Source of the DNA: DASXUX01 sp036504595
Lineage (GTDB): Bacteria; Planctomycetota; SZUA-567; H5-PLA8
Length of the DNA: 64,000 nucleotides
Assembly (NCBI GenBank): GCA_036504595.1
Contig: DASXUX010000095.1
Span: forward strand, 540,572-604,571
Reading direction: 5' to 3'
The notes beneath the pieces are model-generated. The model did no database searches. It had not been told where the DNA came from and saw only the letters and a list, made by a program, of their open reading frames with translations. Position 1 is the stretch's first letter; every line of letters begins with the position of its first letter. Below, in pieces: positions 1 to 8,356 of this stretch. A program made the translations under genes and the position numbers.

Positions 1-159
1 CCGATCTCGCTCGACGATGCCGTGGATGCATCGTACGCGGTCGGCAAACAGTTACCGGCATCATTGCGATGCACCGCAAAGGGCGGCATAGCGGTCACGC
101 CCTCGGCGCGGGCGCTGGTGGCGGCAAAAATAGTAGGCAGTAAGCAGAAGGGAGGCAGG
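1..159 (+). CDS. L-serine dehydratase, alpha subunit, C-terminal fragment (cut by window start)
   Basis: The first reading frame is open from base 1 and encodes a segment (PISLDDAVDASY, then LRCTAKGGIAVTPSAR) that resembles the C-terminal end of iron-sulfur L-serine dehydratase alpha chains, which typically end in an LRET(A/G)LGGLA(A/V)TPTG-like block. The enzyme deaminates L-serine to pyruvate and ammonia. No stop codon follows: the frame runs straight into the next gene through about 15 residues without obvious homology. The nominal end given here is the base before the GTG chosen for the downstream gene. Removing one A from the A5 run at 126-130 would create an immediate TAG, so an indel or a true fusion are both possible. 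Identification is from motif memory only. Confidence 0.55.
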
Positions 160-1143
160 GTGTCCCATTCAATACGCTTTTTTTCGGCGGAAGACGTGAC
201 GCAGCTCGTGTCCGTCAAGGAAGCCATTCCGCTTGTGCGCGAGGCGTTTATTCAACTTTCCTCGAAGAAAGCCTGCGTTCCCCTGCGCACGAAGATCGAC
301 GTTCCTGCTCACGATGGCACGGTGCTGTACATGCCGGCGTACTTGCCAGGTGCTGAACTGCTGGTCGTGAAAGTCGTGTCGCTGTTCAGTCACAATCCAG
401 CCAAAGGACTGCCGCTGATTCACGCGCTGGTAATGGTCAACGACGCCTCCACCGGCCGGCCGCTCGCCGTGATGGATGGGGAACGCCTGACGGCAGTGCG
501 AACCGCCGCTGCCAGCGGTGTCGCGACCGACTTGCTGGCGCGGAGAGACGCCGCCGTCGCCGCGATTTTTGGCGCGGGCGTTCAGGGACGAGCGCAATTG
601 GAAGCTGTTTGCGCCGTCCGGACGATCCGGAAAGCGTACGTGTTCGATGCGGACGCAGCCCGAGCGGAAGCTTATTGCCGCGAGATGGCGGAAAAACTCT
701 CGTTGGAAGTCGTCGCGGCTCGCAGCCCGTCAGTCCTTCGTGAAGTGGACGTGGTCTGCACGGTGACGACTTCGCGGACGCCAGTGTTTGCTCACGCTGA
801 TGTCAAACCGGGAGCGCACATTAACGCGATTGGCGCGTACAAACCGGCGGAGCGCGAAATACCCGGAGAAACGGTCTGCGCGGCCCGGTTAGTTGTAGAT
901 CAACGTGAGAGCTGCCTGGCCGAGGCCGGGGATATCGTGATTCCTTTGCGGAATGGACTGATAACTTCGGAGCACATCTCGGCCGAAATCGGTGAGATCG
1001 CCGCCGGGCAAAAGCCGGGGCGAAGCAGCCAAAACGAGATCACGCTCTTCAAATCCGTCGGCAACGCCGTGCAAGACGCAGCGGTCGCGGCAAAGGTAAT
1101 CGAAAAAGCGCACAACAAGTTCGGAACAGAAGTTCAAGTGTAG
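160..1143 (+). CDS. Ornithine cyclodeaminase / mu-crystallin family NAD(P)-dependent enzyme
   Basis: A 327-residue protein of the ornithine cyclodeaminase/mu-crystallin family, which includes ornithine cyclodeaminases, archaeal-type alanine dehydrogenases and ketimine reductases. Visible family blocks are VKVVSLFSHN, the substrate-pocket segment MDGERLTAVRTAAASG, and a Rossmann nucleotide-binding loop FGAGVQGRAQ near residues 137-146. A later VVDQRESCLAEAGD block carries the family's acidic residue. The GTG at 160 is preferred because GGAGG lies at 151-155 and it gives the usual family length. The frame is nevertheless open upstream into a serine dehydratase tail. The substrate cannot be decided from sequence; proximity to serine dehydratase suggests amino acid catabolism. 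It converges on the endonuclease III gene. Confidence 0.85.
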   Translation: MSHSIRFFSAEDVTQLVSVKEAIPLVREAFIQLSSKKACVPLRTKIDVPAHDGTVLYMPAYLPGAELLVVKVVSLFSHNPAKGLPLIHALVMVNDASTGRPLAVMDGERLTAVRTAAASGVATDLLARRDAAVAAIFGAGVQGRAQLEAVCAVRTIRKAYVFDADAARAEAYCREMAEKLSLEVVAARSPSVLREVDVVCTVTTSRTPVFAHADVKPGAHINAIGAYKPAEREIPGETVCAARLVVDQRESCLAEAGDIVIPLRNGLITSEHISAEIGEIAAGQKPGRSSQNEITLFKSVGNAVQDAAVAAKVIEKAHNKFGTEVQV

Positions 1144-1160
1144 CGCTTGACGTCTTTGGG

Positions 1161-1877
1161 CTAGAACTCCGCATGCTGCGCGCGCTTCCGCTTGGCCAGC
1201 GGGCAAGTCCAGAAGAGCGGGCACTCCAGGCATTCGGGCTTTCGAGCGTGACAGATGCGGCGGCCGAGAGTGATGAGTAGAACGTGCAACTCGTATGTCA
1301 GCCGGTCCGGAACAATCGCGTTGAGGATTTCGTAGGTTTGCTCGGCAGATGCGCGTGAGGAGACCCAATCCAATCGACCGGCGATACGGTGGATGTGTGT
1401 ATCGACCGGAAAATCGGGGCGCTTCAAGTTGAACATCAGAACGCATGCGATAGTCTTCGGTCCGACTCCAGGAAACTCGGACAGATCCTCTTTAATGCGC
1501 TCGGTGGTCAGGCGGCGCAGATAATCCAGAGAAGTCTGACCTCGCCTGGCATAGACATAATCCAAGATTTTCTTGATGCGGATTGATTTGGTCTTGGCCA
1601 GGCCGCCGCTGCGAATCTGCTCCTCGATTTCCGCCGCCGAGGCACGGCGCGCGGCTTCGCCATCCGGAAAGGCCTTCTTGAATTGCGCGAATGCTCGGCT
1701 GGAGTTCACGTCGCTGGTGTTCTGCGACAGGATCGTCCCGACTAAAGAGTCGAGAACTGGCTCGCGATCTGCTAGCCACGGTCGTGCGCCGAAGCGCTTG
1801 CGCAGGCGCGCGTGGACGGCCAGGATGCTCTTCAGAAACGGGCGCTTGCACTGCGGTTTTGACTTGGTGCGTGACAT
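1161..1877 (-). CDS. nth: Endonuclease III-like DNA glycosylase/AP lyase
   Basis: HhH-GPD base-excision repair enzyme of about 238 residues that removes oxidised pyrimidines and nicks the abasic site. Numbering from the alternative TTG one codon upstream, the helix-hairpin-helix FPGVGPKT carries the catalytic lysine (K142), the catalytic aspartate lies in FPVDTHIHR (D160), and a C-terminal [4Fe-4S] site has the canonical C-x6-C-x2-C-x5-C spacing (C210, C217, C220, C226). AAGGAG at 1892-1897 precedes both the TTG (1880) and the ATG (1877); ATG is chosen. All residues expected for a working enzyme are present. It is divergent from the CAP/Ig protein gene, with about 145 bp between them. Confidence 0.93.
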   Translation of the reverse strand: MSRTKSKPQCKRPFLKSILAVHARLRKRFGARPWLADREPVLDSLVGTILSQNTSDVNSSRAFAQFKKAFPDGEAARRASAAEIEEQIRSGGLAKTKSIRIKKILDYVYARRGQTSLDYLRRLTTERIKEDLSEFPGVGPKTIACVLMFNLKRPDFPVDTHIHRIAGRLDWVSSRASAEQTYEILNAIVPDRLTYELHVLLITLGRRICHARKPECLECPLFWTCPLAKRKRAQHAEF

Positions 1878-2023
1878 CAAGCGGCCTTTGCTCCTTATTT
1901 GGAGCCAGTTGACGGCAGACGCGGTAAATTTTCCACGCCAGATTTGCGATTCGGCGACGTGTGGACTTGGGTACGCCCCTTGGGTAGACTCTGGCGCTAA
2001 CGCAGGGCAGCGAGGAATCCACC

Positions 2024-3970
2024 ATGAAGATGAATCTGGTGTGCGCGACGGCAGTGGCGGTTCTCGGCTTGGCGTTATTGAGCGCTCAAGCCGCGACGCA
2101 ATACGATTCGGGCGATCCGACGGCGGCGGAGCAACTCGTGCTGGAGATGATCAACCGCGCCCGGTCGAATCCCACGGCTGAAGGCACTCGGCTGGGCATC
2201 GACATCACCGAAGGGTTGCCCGATCCGTCGTTGGTGAAGGTGCAGCCGCCGCTGGCCATGAACAAGATTTTGCTGCAGACCGCTCGCGACCACAGCAGCG
2301 ATATGTACAACCGCAGCTACTTCGCCCACAACACGCCGGAAGGCGTCGATCCCTTTCAGCGCATGACGAACGCGGGCTACAACTGGACGTTTGCCGGCGA
2401 GAACATCGCAACGTCATCAAGCGCGACCGCGGCGCAGCTTGAAGACAATCTGATGATCGACGCAGGCGTCGCCGGCCGCGGCCATCGCGTCAACCTGTTG
2501 GACATTCATACCGGAGACCCTTTCCGGGAGGTTGGACCCGGTTACTTCTCCGGCGCAACACGCAATTCGCAGGGGTTCAAAGACTTTTTGACGGAGGACT
2601 TCGGCAGCAGCAGCACCGGGCCGTTCGTCCTCGGCGTCGTTTACGATGACAAAAATGGCAACAATTTCTATGACATCGGAGAAGGCATCTCGGCGGTGAC
2701 TATCACGCCGGACAGCGGCGCCAATTTTGCCGTAACGGCGACGGCGGGCGGCTATGCCTTTCCGGTGGGCACGAGCGGAAGCCTCACGCTGACGGCTTCG
2801 GGCGGGACGCTCAATGGCACGATTACGAAGACCATTACGCTCAATGGCAGCAACATCAAAGTTGACTTCAAGGCCAGTGAAGCCAGCGGCGGCGGCGGAA
2901 GCACGCCAGCGATTACGAGTTCGCTGACGGCCAGCGGCACGGTCGGACAGGCGTTCAGTTATCAGATCACGGCAACAAATACCCCGACAACCTTTGGCGC
3001 CAGCCCGCTACCGGCAGGGCTCTCGATCAGCGGCTCCACGATCTCGGGGACGCCGACAACGGCCGGACAGACCAATGTCACGATCACCGCCGGCAACAGT
3101 GCTGGTTCTGACAGCAAAACGCTGGTCATCACGATTGCCGGTTCAGGCGGCGGCGGCGGAAGCCCGCCGGCGATCACCAGTTCGCTTTCGGCCAGCGGCA
3201 CCGTGGGCGATACGTTCAGTTACCAGATCACGGCCACAAACACTCCGACAACCTTTGGCGCCAGCCCGCTACCGGCAGGGCTCTCGATCAGCGGCTCCAC
3301 GATCTCGGGGACTCCGACAACGGCCGGGCAGACCAATGTCACGATCACCGCCGGCAACAGCGCGGGTTCTGACAGCAAAACGCTGGTCATTACGATCAAC
3401 AGCACATTCGTAAGCAATTCCACAATAGACAGCGACGGCGACGGCTTCCCCAACGAGATCGAAACCGCGCTCGGAACCGATCCCAACAATGCGAATTCGA
3501 CACCCTTCGGCGGCAGTCCGGCCGGCACGCCGCAGCCGCTGACGATTTCGAAGCTTTCGATCAAGTTGAACTTCATCAAGGGCGCCAGCGACGGTATTCA
3601 GCTCAGCGGGTTGTTGCCAGTGCCGCAAGGGTTCGTCATCGCAAACCAGCAGGTGATGGTAGATGTCGGCGGCGTGGTAAAGAGTTTCGCTCTGAGCTCA
3701 AAGGGCGCCTCGCTGCCCGGACTTTCGACGTTCAAGCTGAAAGTTAAGAACTCGAAAAGCGGCGTGGCCGCGCAGAGCGCACCGTTCACGGCGAAATTCT
3801 CGAAAGGCGATTTCGTGTCGCTGCTGAGCGACGAAGGCCTGACGAAGACCCGCCCATCTGGTTCGCAAGTGAGCGTCCCGGTGATCATACTCTTCAACCA
3901 GCAGCTCTTTCAGACCACCGTCGTTAAGTTATACTCGGTCAATGGCGGGAAGACGGGGATGACGAAGTAA
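2024..3970 (+). CDS. Secreted CAP/SCP-domain protein with two Ig-like repeats
   Basis: A 648-residue secreted protein. A signal peptide (MKMNLVCATAVAV..., cleavage likely after AQA near residue 23) is followed by a CAP/SCP (PR-1-like) domain at about 35-190, recognised by LVLEMINRARSNP, HSSDMYNRSYFAHNTPEG and the FAGENIA block. Next comes a short carboxypeptidase-regulatory/SdrD-like beta segment (VVYDDKNGNNFYDIGEG). Two He_PIG/Ig-like repeats of 87 residues follow (about 295-381 and 382-460), joined by glycine-rich linkers. A calcium-binding thrombospondin-3-like DSDGDGFPNEIE block sits near 470-489, and a C-terminal beta-rich domain ends the protein. GAGG at 2012-2015 supports the ATG. Role is probably extracellular or cell-surface; the ligand is unknown. 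Confidence 0.85.
   Translation: MKMNLVCATAVAVLGLALLSAQAATQYDSGDPTAAEQLVLEMINRARSNPTAEGTRLGIDITEGLPDPSLVKVQPPLAMNKILLQTARDHSSDMYNRSYFAHNTPEGVDPFQRMTNAGYNWTFAGENIATSSSATAAQLEDNLMIDAGVAGRGHRVNLLDIHTGDPFREVGPGYFSGATRNSQGFKDFLTEDFGSSSTGPFVLGVVYDDKNGNNFYDIGEGISAVTITPDSGANFAVTATAGGYAFPVGTSGSLTLTASGGTLNGTITKTITLNGSNIKVDFKASEASGGGGSTPAITSSLTASGTVGQAFSYQITATNTPTTFGASPLPAGLSISGSTISGTPTTAGQTNVTITAGNSAGSDSKTLVITIAGSGGGGGSPPAITSSLSASGTVGDTFSYQITATNTPTTFGASPLPAGLSISGSTISGTPTTAGQTNVTITAGNSAGSDSKTLVITINSTFVSNSTIDSDGDGFPNEIETALGTDPNNANSTPFGGSPAGTPQPLTISKLSIKLNFIKGASDGIQLSGLLPVPQGFVIANQQVMVDVGGVVKSFALSSKGASLPGLSTFKLKVKNSKSGVAAQSAPFTAKFSKGDFVSLLSDEGLTKTRPSGSQVSVPVIILFNQQLFQTTVVKLYSVNGGKTGMTK
2906..3397 (+). repeat. 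Two near-identical 261-bp tandem repeats inside the CAP/Ig gene
   Basis: Units start at 2906 and 3167, giving a period of exactly 261 bp (87 codons). They are almost identical at DNA level over the stretch encoding ITATNTPTTFGASPLPAGLS and onwards, with differences mainly at the 5' side of the unit. This suggests a recent duplication or ongoing homogenisation within the coding sequence. Confidence 0.9.
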
Positions 3971-3987
3971 GTACAAATCGTGAGTCT

Positions 3988-5172
3988 ATGAATTCTCAGA
4001 CGTGCCCTGAAGGGCTGTACATCCATCTTCCCTTCTGTGCGGCACTGTGCTCGTACTGCGACTTCGTCAGCGAAGTGCACGTCCCGGCGCGGGCGACGAA
4101 ATACCTGGACGCGCTGGAGAACGAGTTGCGCGCACGCTGCTCTTCGCTTGCCGATCTGAGAGGCCAAGAGCTAAGAGCTAAAAGCCAAGAGCTCTTTTCC
4201 CCGCGCACCATCTTCATCGGCGGCGGAACGCCGACGGCGCTTGACGTAAAAGAGCTGCAGAATTTCTTCGACATGCTGCGGCGGCATGTCGATCTAAGCG
4301 GCGTGCAGGAACTGACGATTGAAGCCAACCCGGGAACAATCGACGCGCGCAAGTTGGAATTCTTGCTCAAGCAAGGCGTCAACCGCATCAGCTTTGGCGT
4401 GCAATCGTTTCAGCCGCACCTGCTGAAGTTGCTGGGACGTATCCACAGCGCGGAACAGGCCCGCGAAGCTATCCGAGCAGCGCGCGCAGCGGGATTCAGC
4501 AACATTTCCATCGATCTATTGCATGGCGTCGCGACCGAGACGCTCGACGATCTGCGCCGCGATCTGGATGCGGCCATCGCGCTGAAAACCGAGCATCTTT
4601 CCGCGTATGGCTTGATCTATGAGGAAGGCACGCCGCTGAACACTTCGGTTGAGCAGGGCCGCGTCGCCGCGCTATCCCCAGAAGAGGAGAGCGCGCAGTA
4701 CATGCTGGTGATGGAGACGCTCGAAGCCGCAGGACTGCTGCAGTACGAAATCAGCAACTACGCTCGGCCTGGACGCGAGTCTCAACACAACTTGATCTAC
4801 TGGCGCAACGAGGCATACCTTGGCGTTGGCGTGTCGGCGGCAAGCTTCATGAGTTGGGAACGCACGACGAATACCAAAGATATGGACCTGTACATAACGT
4901 CCGCGGCAGCGACCGGCAAGGCCGTGGACATCGCTGAGACGCTCGATCCACAGGCCCGGGCGCGGGAGTCTCTCGTACTGGAACTGCGGTTGAGGGCGGG
5001 CGTCGATGCGTCCGAGCTCCAGCGGAGGTGGGGCTTGGACATCGAACGCGAGTGCCCGGCACTGAGCAAATACCTCGGCGAAGGTCTGATGGAGAAAACT
5101 ACAAGCGGCCGCTATCGGATCAGCCGCCGCGGCTTGCCCGTCGCAGATGGAATTCTGGCGGAGTTCGTGTGA
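3988..5172 (+). CDS. hemW: Radical SAM heme chaperone HemW
   Basis: A 394-residue radical SAM protein of the HemN/HemW group. The cluster motif CAALCSYCDF (C17, C21, C24) is followed by Asp-Phe rather than a fourth cysteine, which favours the heme chaperone HemW over coproporphyrinogen dehydrogenase HemN. Other family blocks are FIGGGTPT, EANPGTID, RISFGVQSFQ and, near the C-terminus, HNLIYWRNEAYLGVGVSA. Residues 58-69 (QELRAKSQEL) come from a tandem word repeat (AAGAGCTAAGAGC type) that lengthens the loop before FIGGG in frame. It starts 17 bp after the CAP/Ig gene without a clear Shine-Dalgarno sequence. Confidence 0.9.
   Translation: MNSQTCPEGLYIHLPFCAALCSYCDFVSEVHVPARATKYLDALENELRARCSSLADLRGQELRAKSQELFSPRTIFIGGGTPTALDVKELQNFFDMLRRHVDLSGVQELTIEANPGTIDARKLEFLLKQGVNRISFGVQSFQPHLLKLLGRIHSAEQAREAIRAARAAGFSNISIDLLHGVATETLDDLRRDLDAAIALKTEHLSAYGLIYEEGTPLNTSVEQGRVAALSPEEESAQYMLVMETLEAAGLLQYEISNYARPGRESQHNLIYWRNEAYLGVGVSAASFMSWERTTNTKDMDLYITSAAATGKAVDIAETLDPQARARESLVLELRLRAGVDASELQRRWGLDIERECPALSKYLGEGLMEKTTSGRYRISRRGLPVADGILAEFV
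4161..4194 (+). repeat. Tandem word repeat (GCCAAGAGCTAAGAGC type) inside hemW
   Basis: The stretch AGGCCAAGAGCTAAGAGC plus AAAAGCCAAGAGCTC is built from the unit (G/A)CCAAGAGC(T)AA. The same word occurs in reverse complement at 44226-44250, at the mqnE N-terminus. Here it keeps the hemW frame open. Confidence 0.85.
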
Positions 5173-5234
5173 TGCGCCGTCGGCCGCGGTTCGTTTCTTG
5201 ATTCCCTTGTGAAAGCTCTGTCTAATACGTGGCC

Positions 5235-8045
5235 ATGGCCGAATTTAGTAAACGGAGGGGTCGGGCCAACAACGCCACACTATTGATTTGTGGGGCGTTC
5301 CTTTGTCTGCTGATTTCCGCTTCGCAGGCCAATGCGGGCGAGCCCAGCCCGCGCGCGGAAGTGATTGACGAGATTCCTGCGCCACCACCCACGCCGCCGA
5401 CCGTCTCGGAGACACCCAGCGATAACGAGAAGGCTGCCGTCGTCGATCTGAGCGACGGTGAGAGCGTGCTGCCACGAAGCCGCGGGCCGTGGACGCTGCC
5501 AGCGGAAGAAGCCATGTCGGCAGAACGACCCGTGCCGCAGCCGAAGCCGGCTGCAAGCGATCCCGAGGTCGCTCGAACATTTCCCGAGGACGACAAGACA
5601 CCGACCGAACCGCCGGTAAAAGCGATCCCGCAGCCGCGCCGACTGGCTCATAGCGCAGCGGACCCGGAAGCTGGCCGCACGTTCCCCGAAGAACCTCCTC
5701 CGCCGCCGGAGCCGAAAGTTGTCCAGCACAGTTCACCGCCGACGCCCCAACCCGCTCGCGATCCCGAAGCTGGCCGCGCATACGCCTTAGTGGATCTGGC
5801 CGAAGACCCTCCGCCTGCGGTCACACCCACGCCAACGACTCCGCCCGCGCACAGGGAACAAGACACACCGCGCTTCGCGGCTGGCGCTGGGCTGGAAAAG
5901 GAAACGGCCGACGCCACACCTAGCCTCGCACACGCCGACCCCCCCACGAAGAACGCCATCAATCCGGAAACGGAAAACGCCGTTGCCGGCAAAGCGCCCG
6001 ACGCTATCGCCGGAAAAGAATCAACCGAGAAGCCGAAGGAGACCAAAGCCAAAGGCGAAACGGAAGATCCCGAACAGCGCTTTGCCGAGTTGCTCAAACA
6101 GATCGAACTCAATCGCGAGGAATTGCTGAAGGCCAGGAAAGCCCAAGATGACCGTGTGGCCAAGGCGCTGGAGGGCATGCCCGGGCTGCCGCGCTCGCTC
6201 GACCCGAAAGAACGCGCCGCCCTGCAAGCGCTGTTGAGCAACACGCCGGCCGGCACGCTGAACGGCGTGATCACGGATGCTTCCGGTAAGCAATTGGTCT
6301 ATGCGCGAGTGAAAATTGCCGACCTCAGCGACACGGCCGTATCCGCTCCGCTGCCCACTGGCTTTCCCTGCGCCGGAAACTTCAGCACAAAGGTGCTCAG
6401 CGGCGCTGTGGGAATAGAAGTTCACCGCGGACGCTTCGCGCCCACCTTCATGCAAGGCGTGCGCGTAAAGCCGGGCGCCGTTGCCAACTGCACTGTGCCC
6501 TTGGGCCAGCCTGCTCATTTCGATTTCGCCGCTCGCGGGTGGCATCTGGCGGATCTCGACATCGGGCTTCGCGCCGGGCAGGATGAGCGCAAACTGTGGC
6601 TCGGGCCGCCGCCGGACTTGCACGCACTGCTGATTGCCGCGCAGGCTCACGGCGTGGACGTTCTCGGCGTGCAACTGCCGTTTGAGGACGCCGCCACCGC
6701 ACGCGAGATCGAGCGCTGCGCTGCCAGCGGCTCCAGCGTGCTGGTGCTGCCGAGCTTTGTCGGGCCGCGACATCCGTTCCACGGCAGCGCGCTAGGACTG
6801 GGCATCAAAAGCGACTGGCGCTCACTGCCGCGCGAGATCGGCTTGCCCGAGCAGCCGCTGTTCGAAGTCTTCGATGAAATCCGCGCCCGCGGAGGGCTGG
6901 CAGCCTACACGGACCTTTTTGGCACCCGCAGCGTGGACCTGCGCACCGGGATTTTCACGCTGCTGCCGCGACTGGAGCAATCCAACTATTTTGGGAAATC
7001 CACCGGCAACCTGCGCCTTTACTCGGCGAACGAACTGCCGCTCGACGCGATGCTCGGCCCGGCATTCGACGCCTTCGCCTTTGATGGCTCGGAAGCCGCA
7101 ACGCAGCTTTGGTTCAACCTGCTCAATCAGGGCTACACGATTCCTGCTATTGGCGCGGGCGGCGGCAGTCTGGAAGGCGGGCGTCTGCCGTTCGGACAGA
7201 CGCTGATTCAGACCCAAGGCCCATTGACGCGAGAGTCGGTGCTCAACGCAATCAAAGAGAACCGCACAGTGATCACATTTGGACCGGCTGTTTTCTGCAA
7301 GATTCTGGAGCGCGATAAGGGGCCCGGAGCCATTCTGGCGGTGGACGGCCGGCCGCTCACGTTGCAGATTCAGGCTTTCTCCTGCATGGAACCAGGCGCG
7401 GAATTGGAGAAGATCGAGGTCATCCGGAACGGCGAAGTCGTCTTCACGCACGCGGTCTCCCCCGGCGAATCGGTGATCAACGGCCTCAACTGGCCGTTCA
7501 CGGAAAACGCTTCAGGCAGCGCGTGGTACATGGTCCGCGTCAGCGAACACTACCGAAAGGGCTCCACGCAACGGGCCGGCGGCACGGCTTGGACCAGTCC
7601 GATCCACTTCCGCGGAACCAGCTACGCGCCGCCAGCGCTGGCAATCTCGCGGATAAAAGGCAAGCTCTGCCGCGGCCTGACGCCGGTCGCCGGGACGGTT
7701 ACCGCCGTGGCAGCCGGACAGGCACCCCGTCAAATCGCCACCGACGCCCAAGGCCGGTTCTCCGTTGAGCTGCCGGCGTCCGGCAGCCTGATTTTTGCGG
7801 CAGACGGCTGCGAACCTCTAGCCAAGAGAATTTTCGAGCACCCCGCCGTTCAGCACGCGATGGGTGCGCTGGCCGGCGAGAGCAAGGGCTCGCTGGGTGA
7901 GCAGTTCGGCCGGGCAGCACTGCTGCCTGGCTGGAGATTGCTGCTCTCTGAACTTTCGTGGGAAATTTCGCTGGTGCCAACAGGCCCTGAAAACACGACG
8001 CCGAGTGCCGCGCCAGCGAATCAACAAAAGCCTGGAGAAAAATAA
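5235..8045 (+). CDS. Secreted proline-rich protein with a degenerate CehA/McbA-like (PHP-type) domain
   Basis: A 936-residue exported protein. The signal peptide (ATLLICGAFLCLLISASQANA) ends near residue 35. A proline-rich region with three copies of a DPEAGRTFPE-like unit runs to about residue 230, followed by a charged helical segment (about 270-305) and a carboxypeptidase-regulatory-like domain (GTLNGVITDASGKQLVYARV, about 340). From about 434 to 790 the order of blocks matches CehA/McbA-type metallohydrolases: GWHLADLDIG, RARGGLAAYTDLFG, YTIPAIGAGGG, TRESVLNAIKENRTVITFGP. The expected metal-ligand motifs (DxHxH at the first block, AGSDA at the third) are replaced by DLDIG and GAGGG, so catalysis is unlikely. 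A second regulatory-type beta domain follows near 805. ATG at 5235 is preferred to the GTG at 5229. Function unknown. Confidence 0.7.
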   Translation: MAEFSKRRGRANNATLLICGAFLCLLISASQANAGEPSPRAEVIDEIPAPPPTPPTVSETPSDNEKAAVVDLSDGESVLPRSRGPWTLPAEEAMSAERPVPQPKPAASDPEVARTFPEDDKTPTEPPVKAIPQPRRLAHSAADPEAGRTFPEEPPPPPEPKVVQHSSPPTPQPARDPEAGRAYALVDLAEDPPPAVTPTPTTPPAHREQDTPRFAAGAGLEKETADATPSLAHADPPTKNAINPETENAVAGKAPDAIAGKESTEKPKETKAKGETEDPEQRFAELLKQIELNREELLKARKAQDDRVAKALEGMPGLPRSLDPKERAALQALLSNTPAGTLNGVITDASGKQLVYARVKIADLSDTAVSAPLPTGFPCAGNFSTKVLSGAVGIEVHRGRFAPTFMQGVRVKPGAVANCTVPLGQPAHFDFAARGWHLADLDIGLRAGQDERKLWLGPPPDLHALLIAAQAHGVDVLGVQLPFEDAATAREIERCAASGSSVLVLPSFVGPRHPFHGSALGLGIKSDWRSLPREIGLPEQPLFEVFDEIRARGGLAAYTDLFGTRSVDLRTGIFTLLPRLEQSNYFGKSTGNLRLYSANELPLDAMLGPAFDAFAFDGSEAATQLWFNLLNQGYTIPAIGAGGGSLEGGRLPFGQTLIQTQGPLTRESVLNAIKENRTVITFGPAVFCKILERDKGPGAILAVDGRPLTLQIQAFSCMEPGAELEKIEVIRNGEVVFTHAVSPGESVINGLNWPFTENASGSAWYMVRVSEHYRKGSTQRAGGTAWTSPIHFRGTSYAPPALAISRIKGKLCRGLTPVAGTVTAVAAGQAPRQIATDAQGRFSVELPASGSLIFAADGCEPLAKRIFEHPAVQHAMGALAGESKGSLGEQFGRAALLPGWRLLLSELSWEISLVPTGPENTTPSAAPANQQKPGEK

Positions 8046-8356
8046 GCAGCTTTACCGGAAAAACACCGAAACCATAGAGGTCGAAAGGTGCACAAAAGAG
8101 GGTGTGGCGCCTCTTGAGAGCGTGAATTGGAAGTTGATGCGGGCACAGGAGTGTAGGACGCCCGTAGCCAGAAATGTCATAATAACGGAAAGCACCATGA
8201 GCGCTCACCTTGACAGGTGCGCCTGTCACGGCTACGTTCTAGGGCGTTTGACGTTAAACTGATTGGGTTCCCGCAGGTCGGCACATGCAACAAGACTGTG
8301 CGGCACACTCAGTCAGGCGTACGCGTATGGGGGGAGGTCAGGAGGGGGTTGCGTTC
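8046..8356. other. Intergenic region of about 310 bp
   Basis: No gene is supported here. A small hairpin, TGACAGG-TGCG-CCTGTCA, lies at 8211-8228. An AGGAGG-type ribosome-binding site at 8340-8345 precedes the next gene. No convincing promoter or long repeat was seen. Confidence 0.6.

Noticed and set aside
5160..5228. TGA at the hemW end examined for selenocysteine readthrough
   Set aside because: The protein already has the full family length, and no conserved sequence or Cys position follows the TGA.
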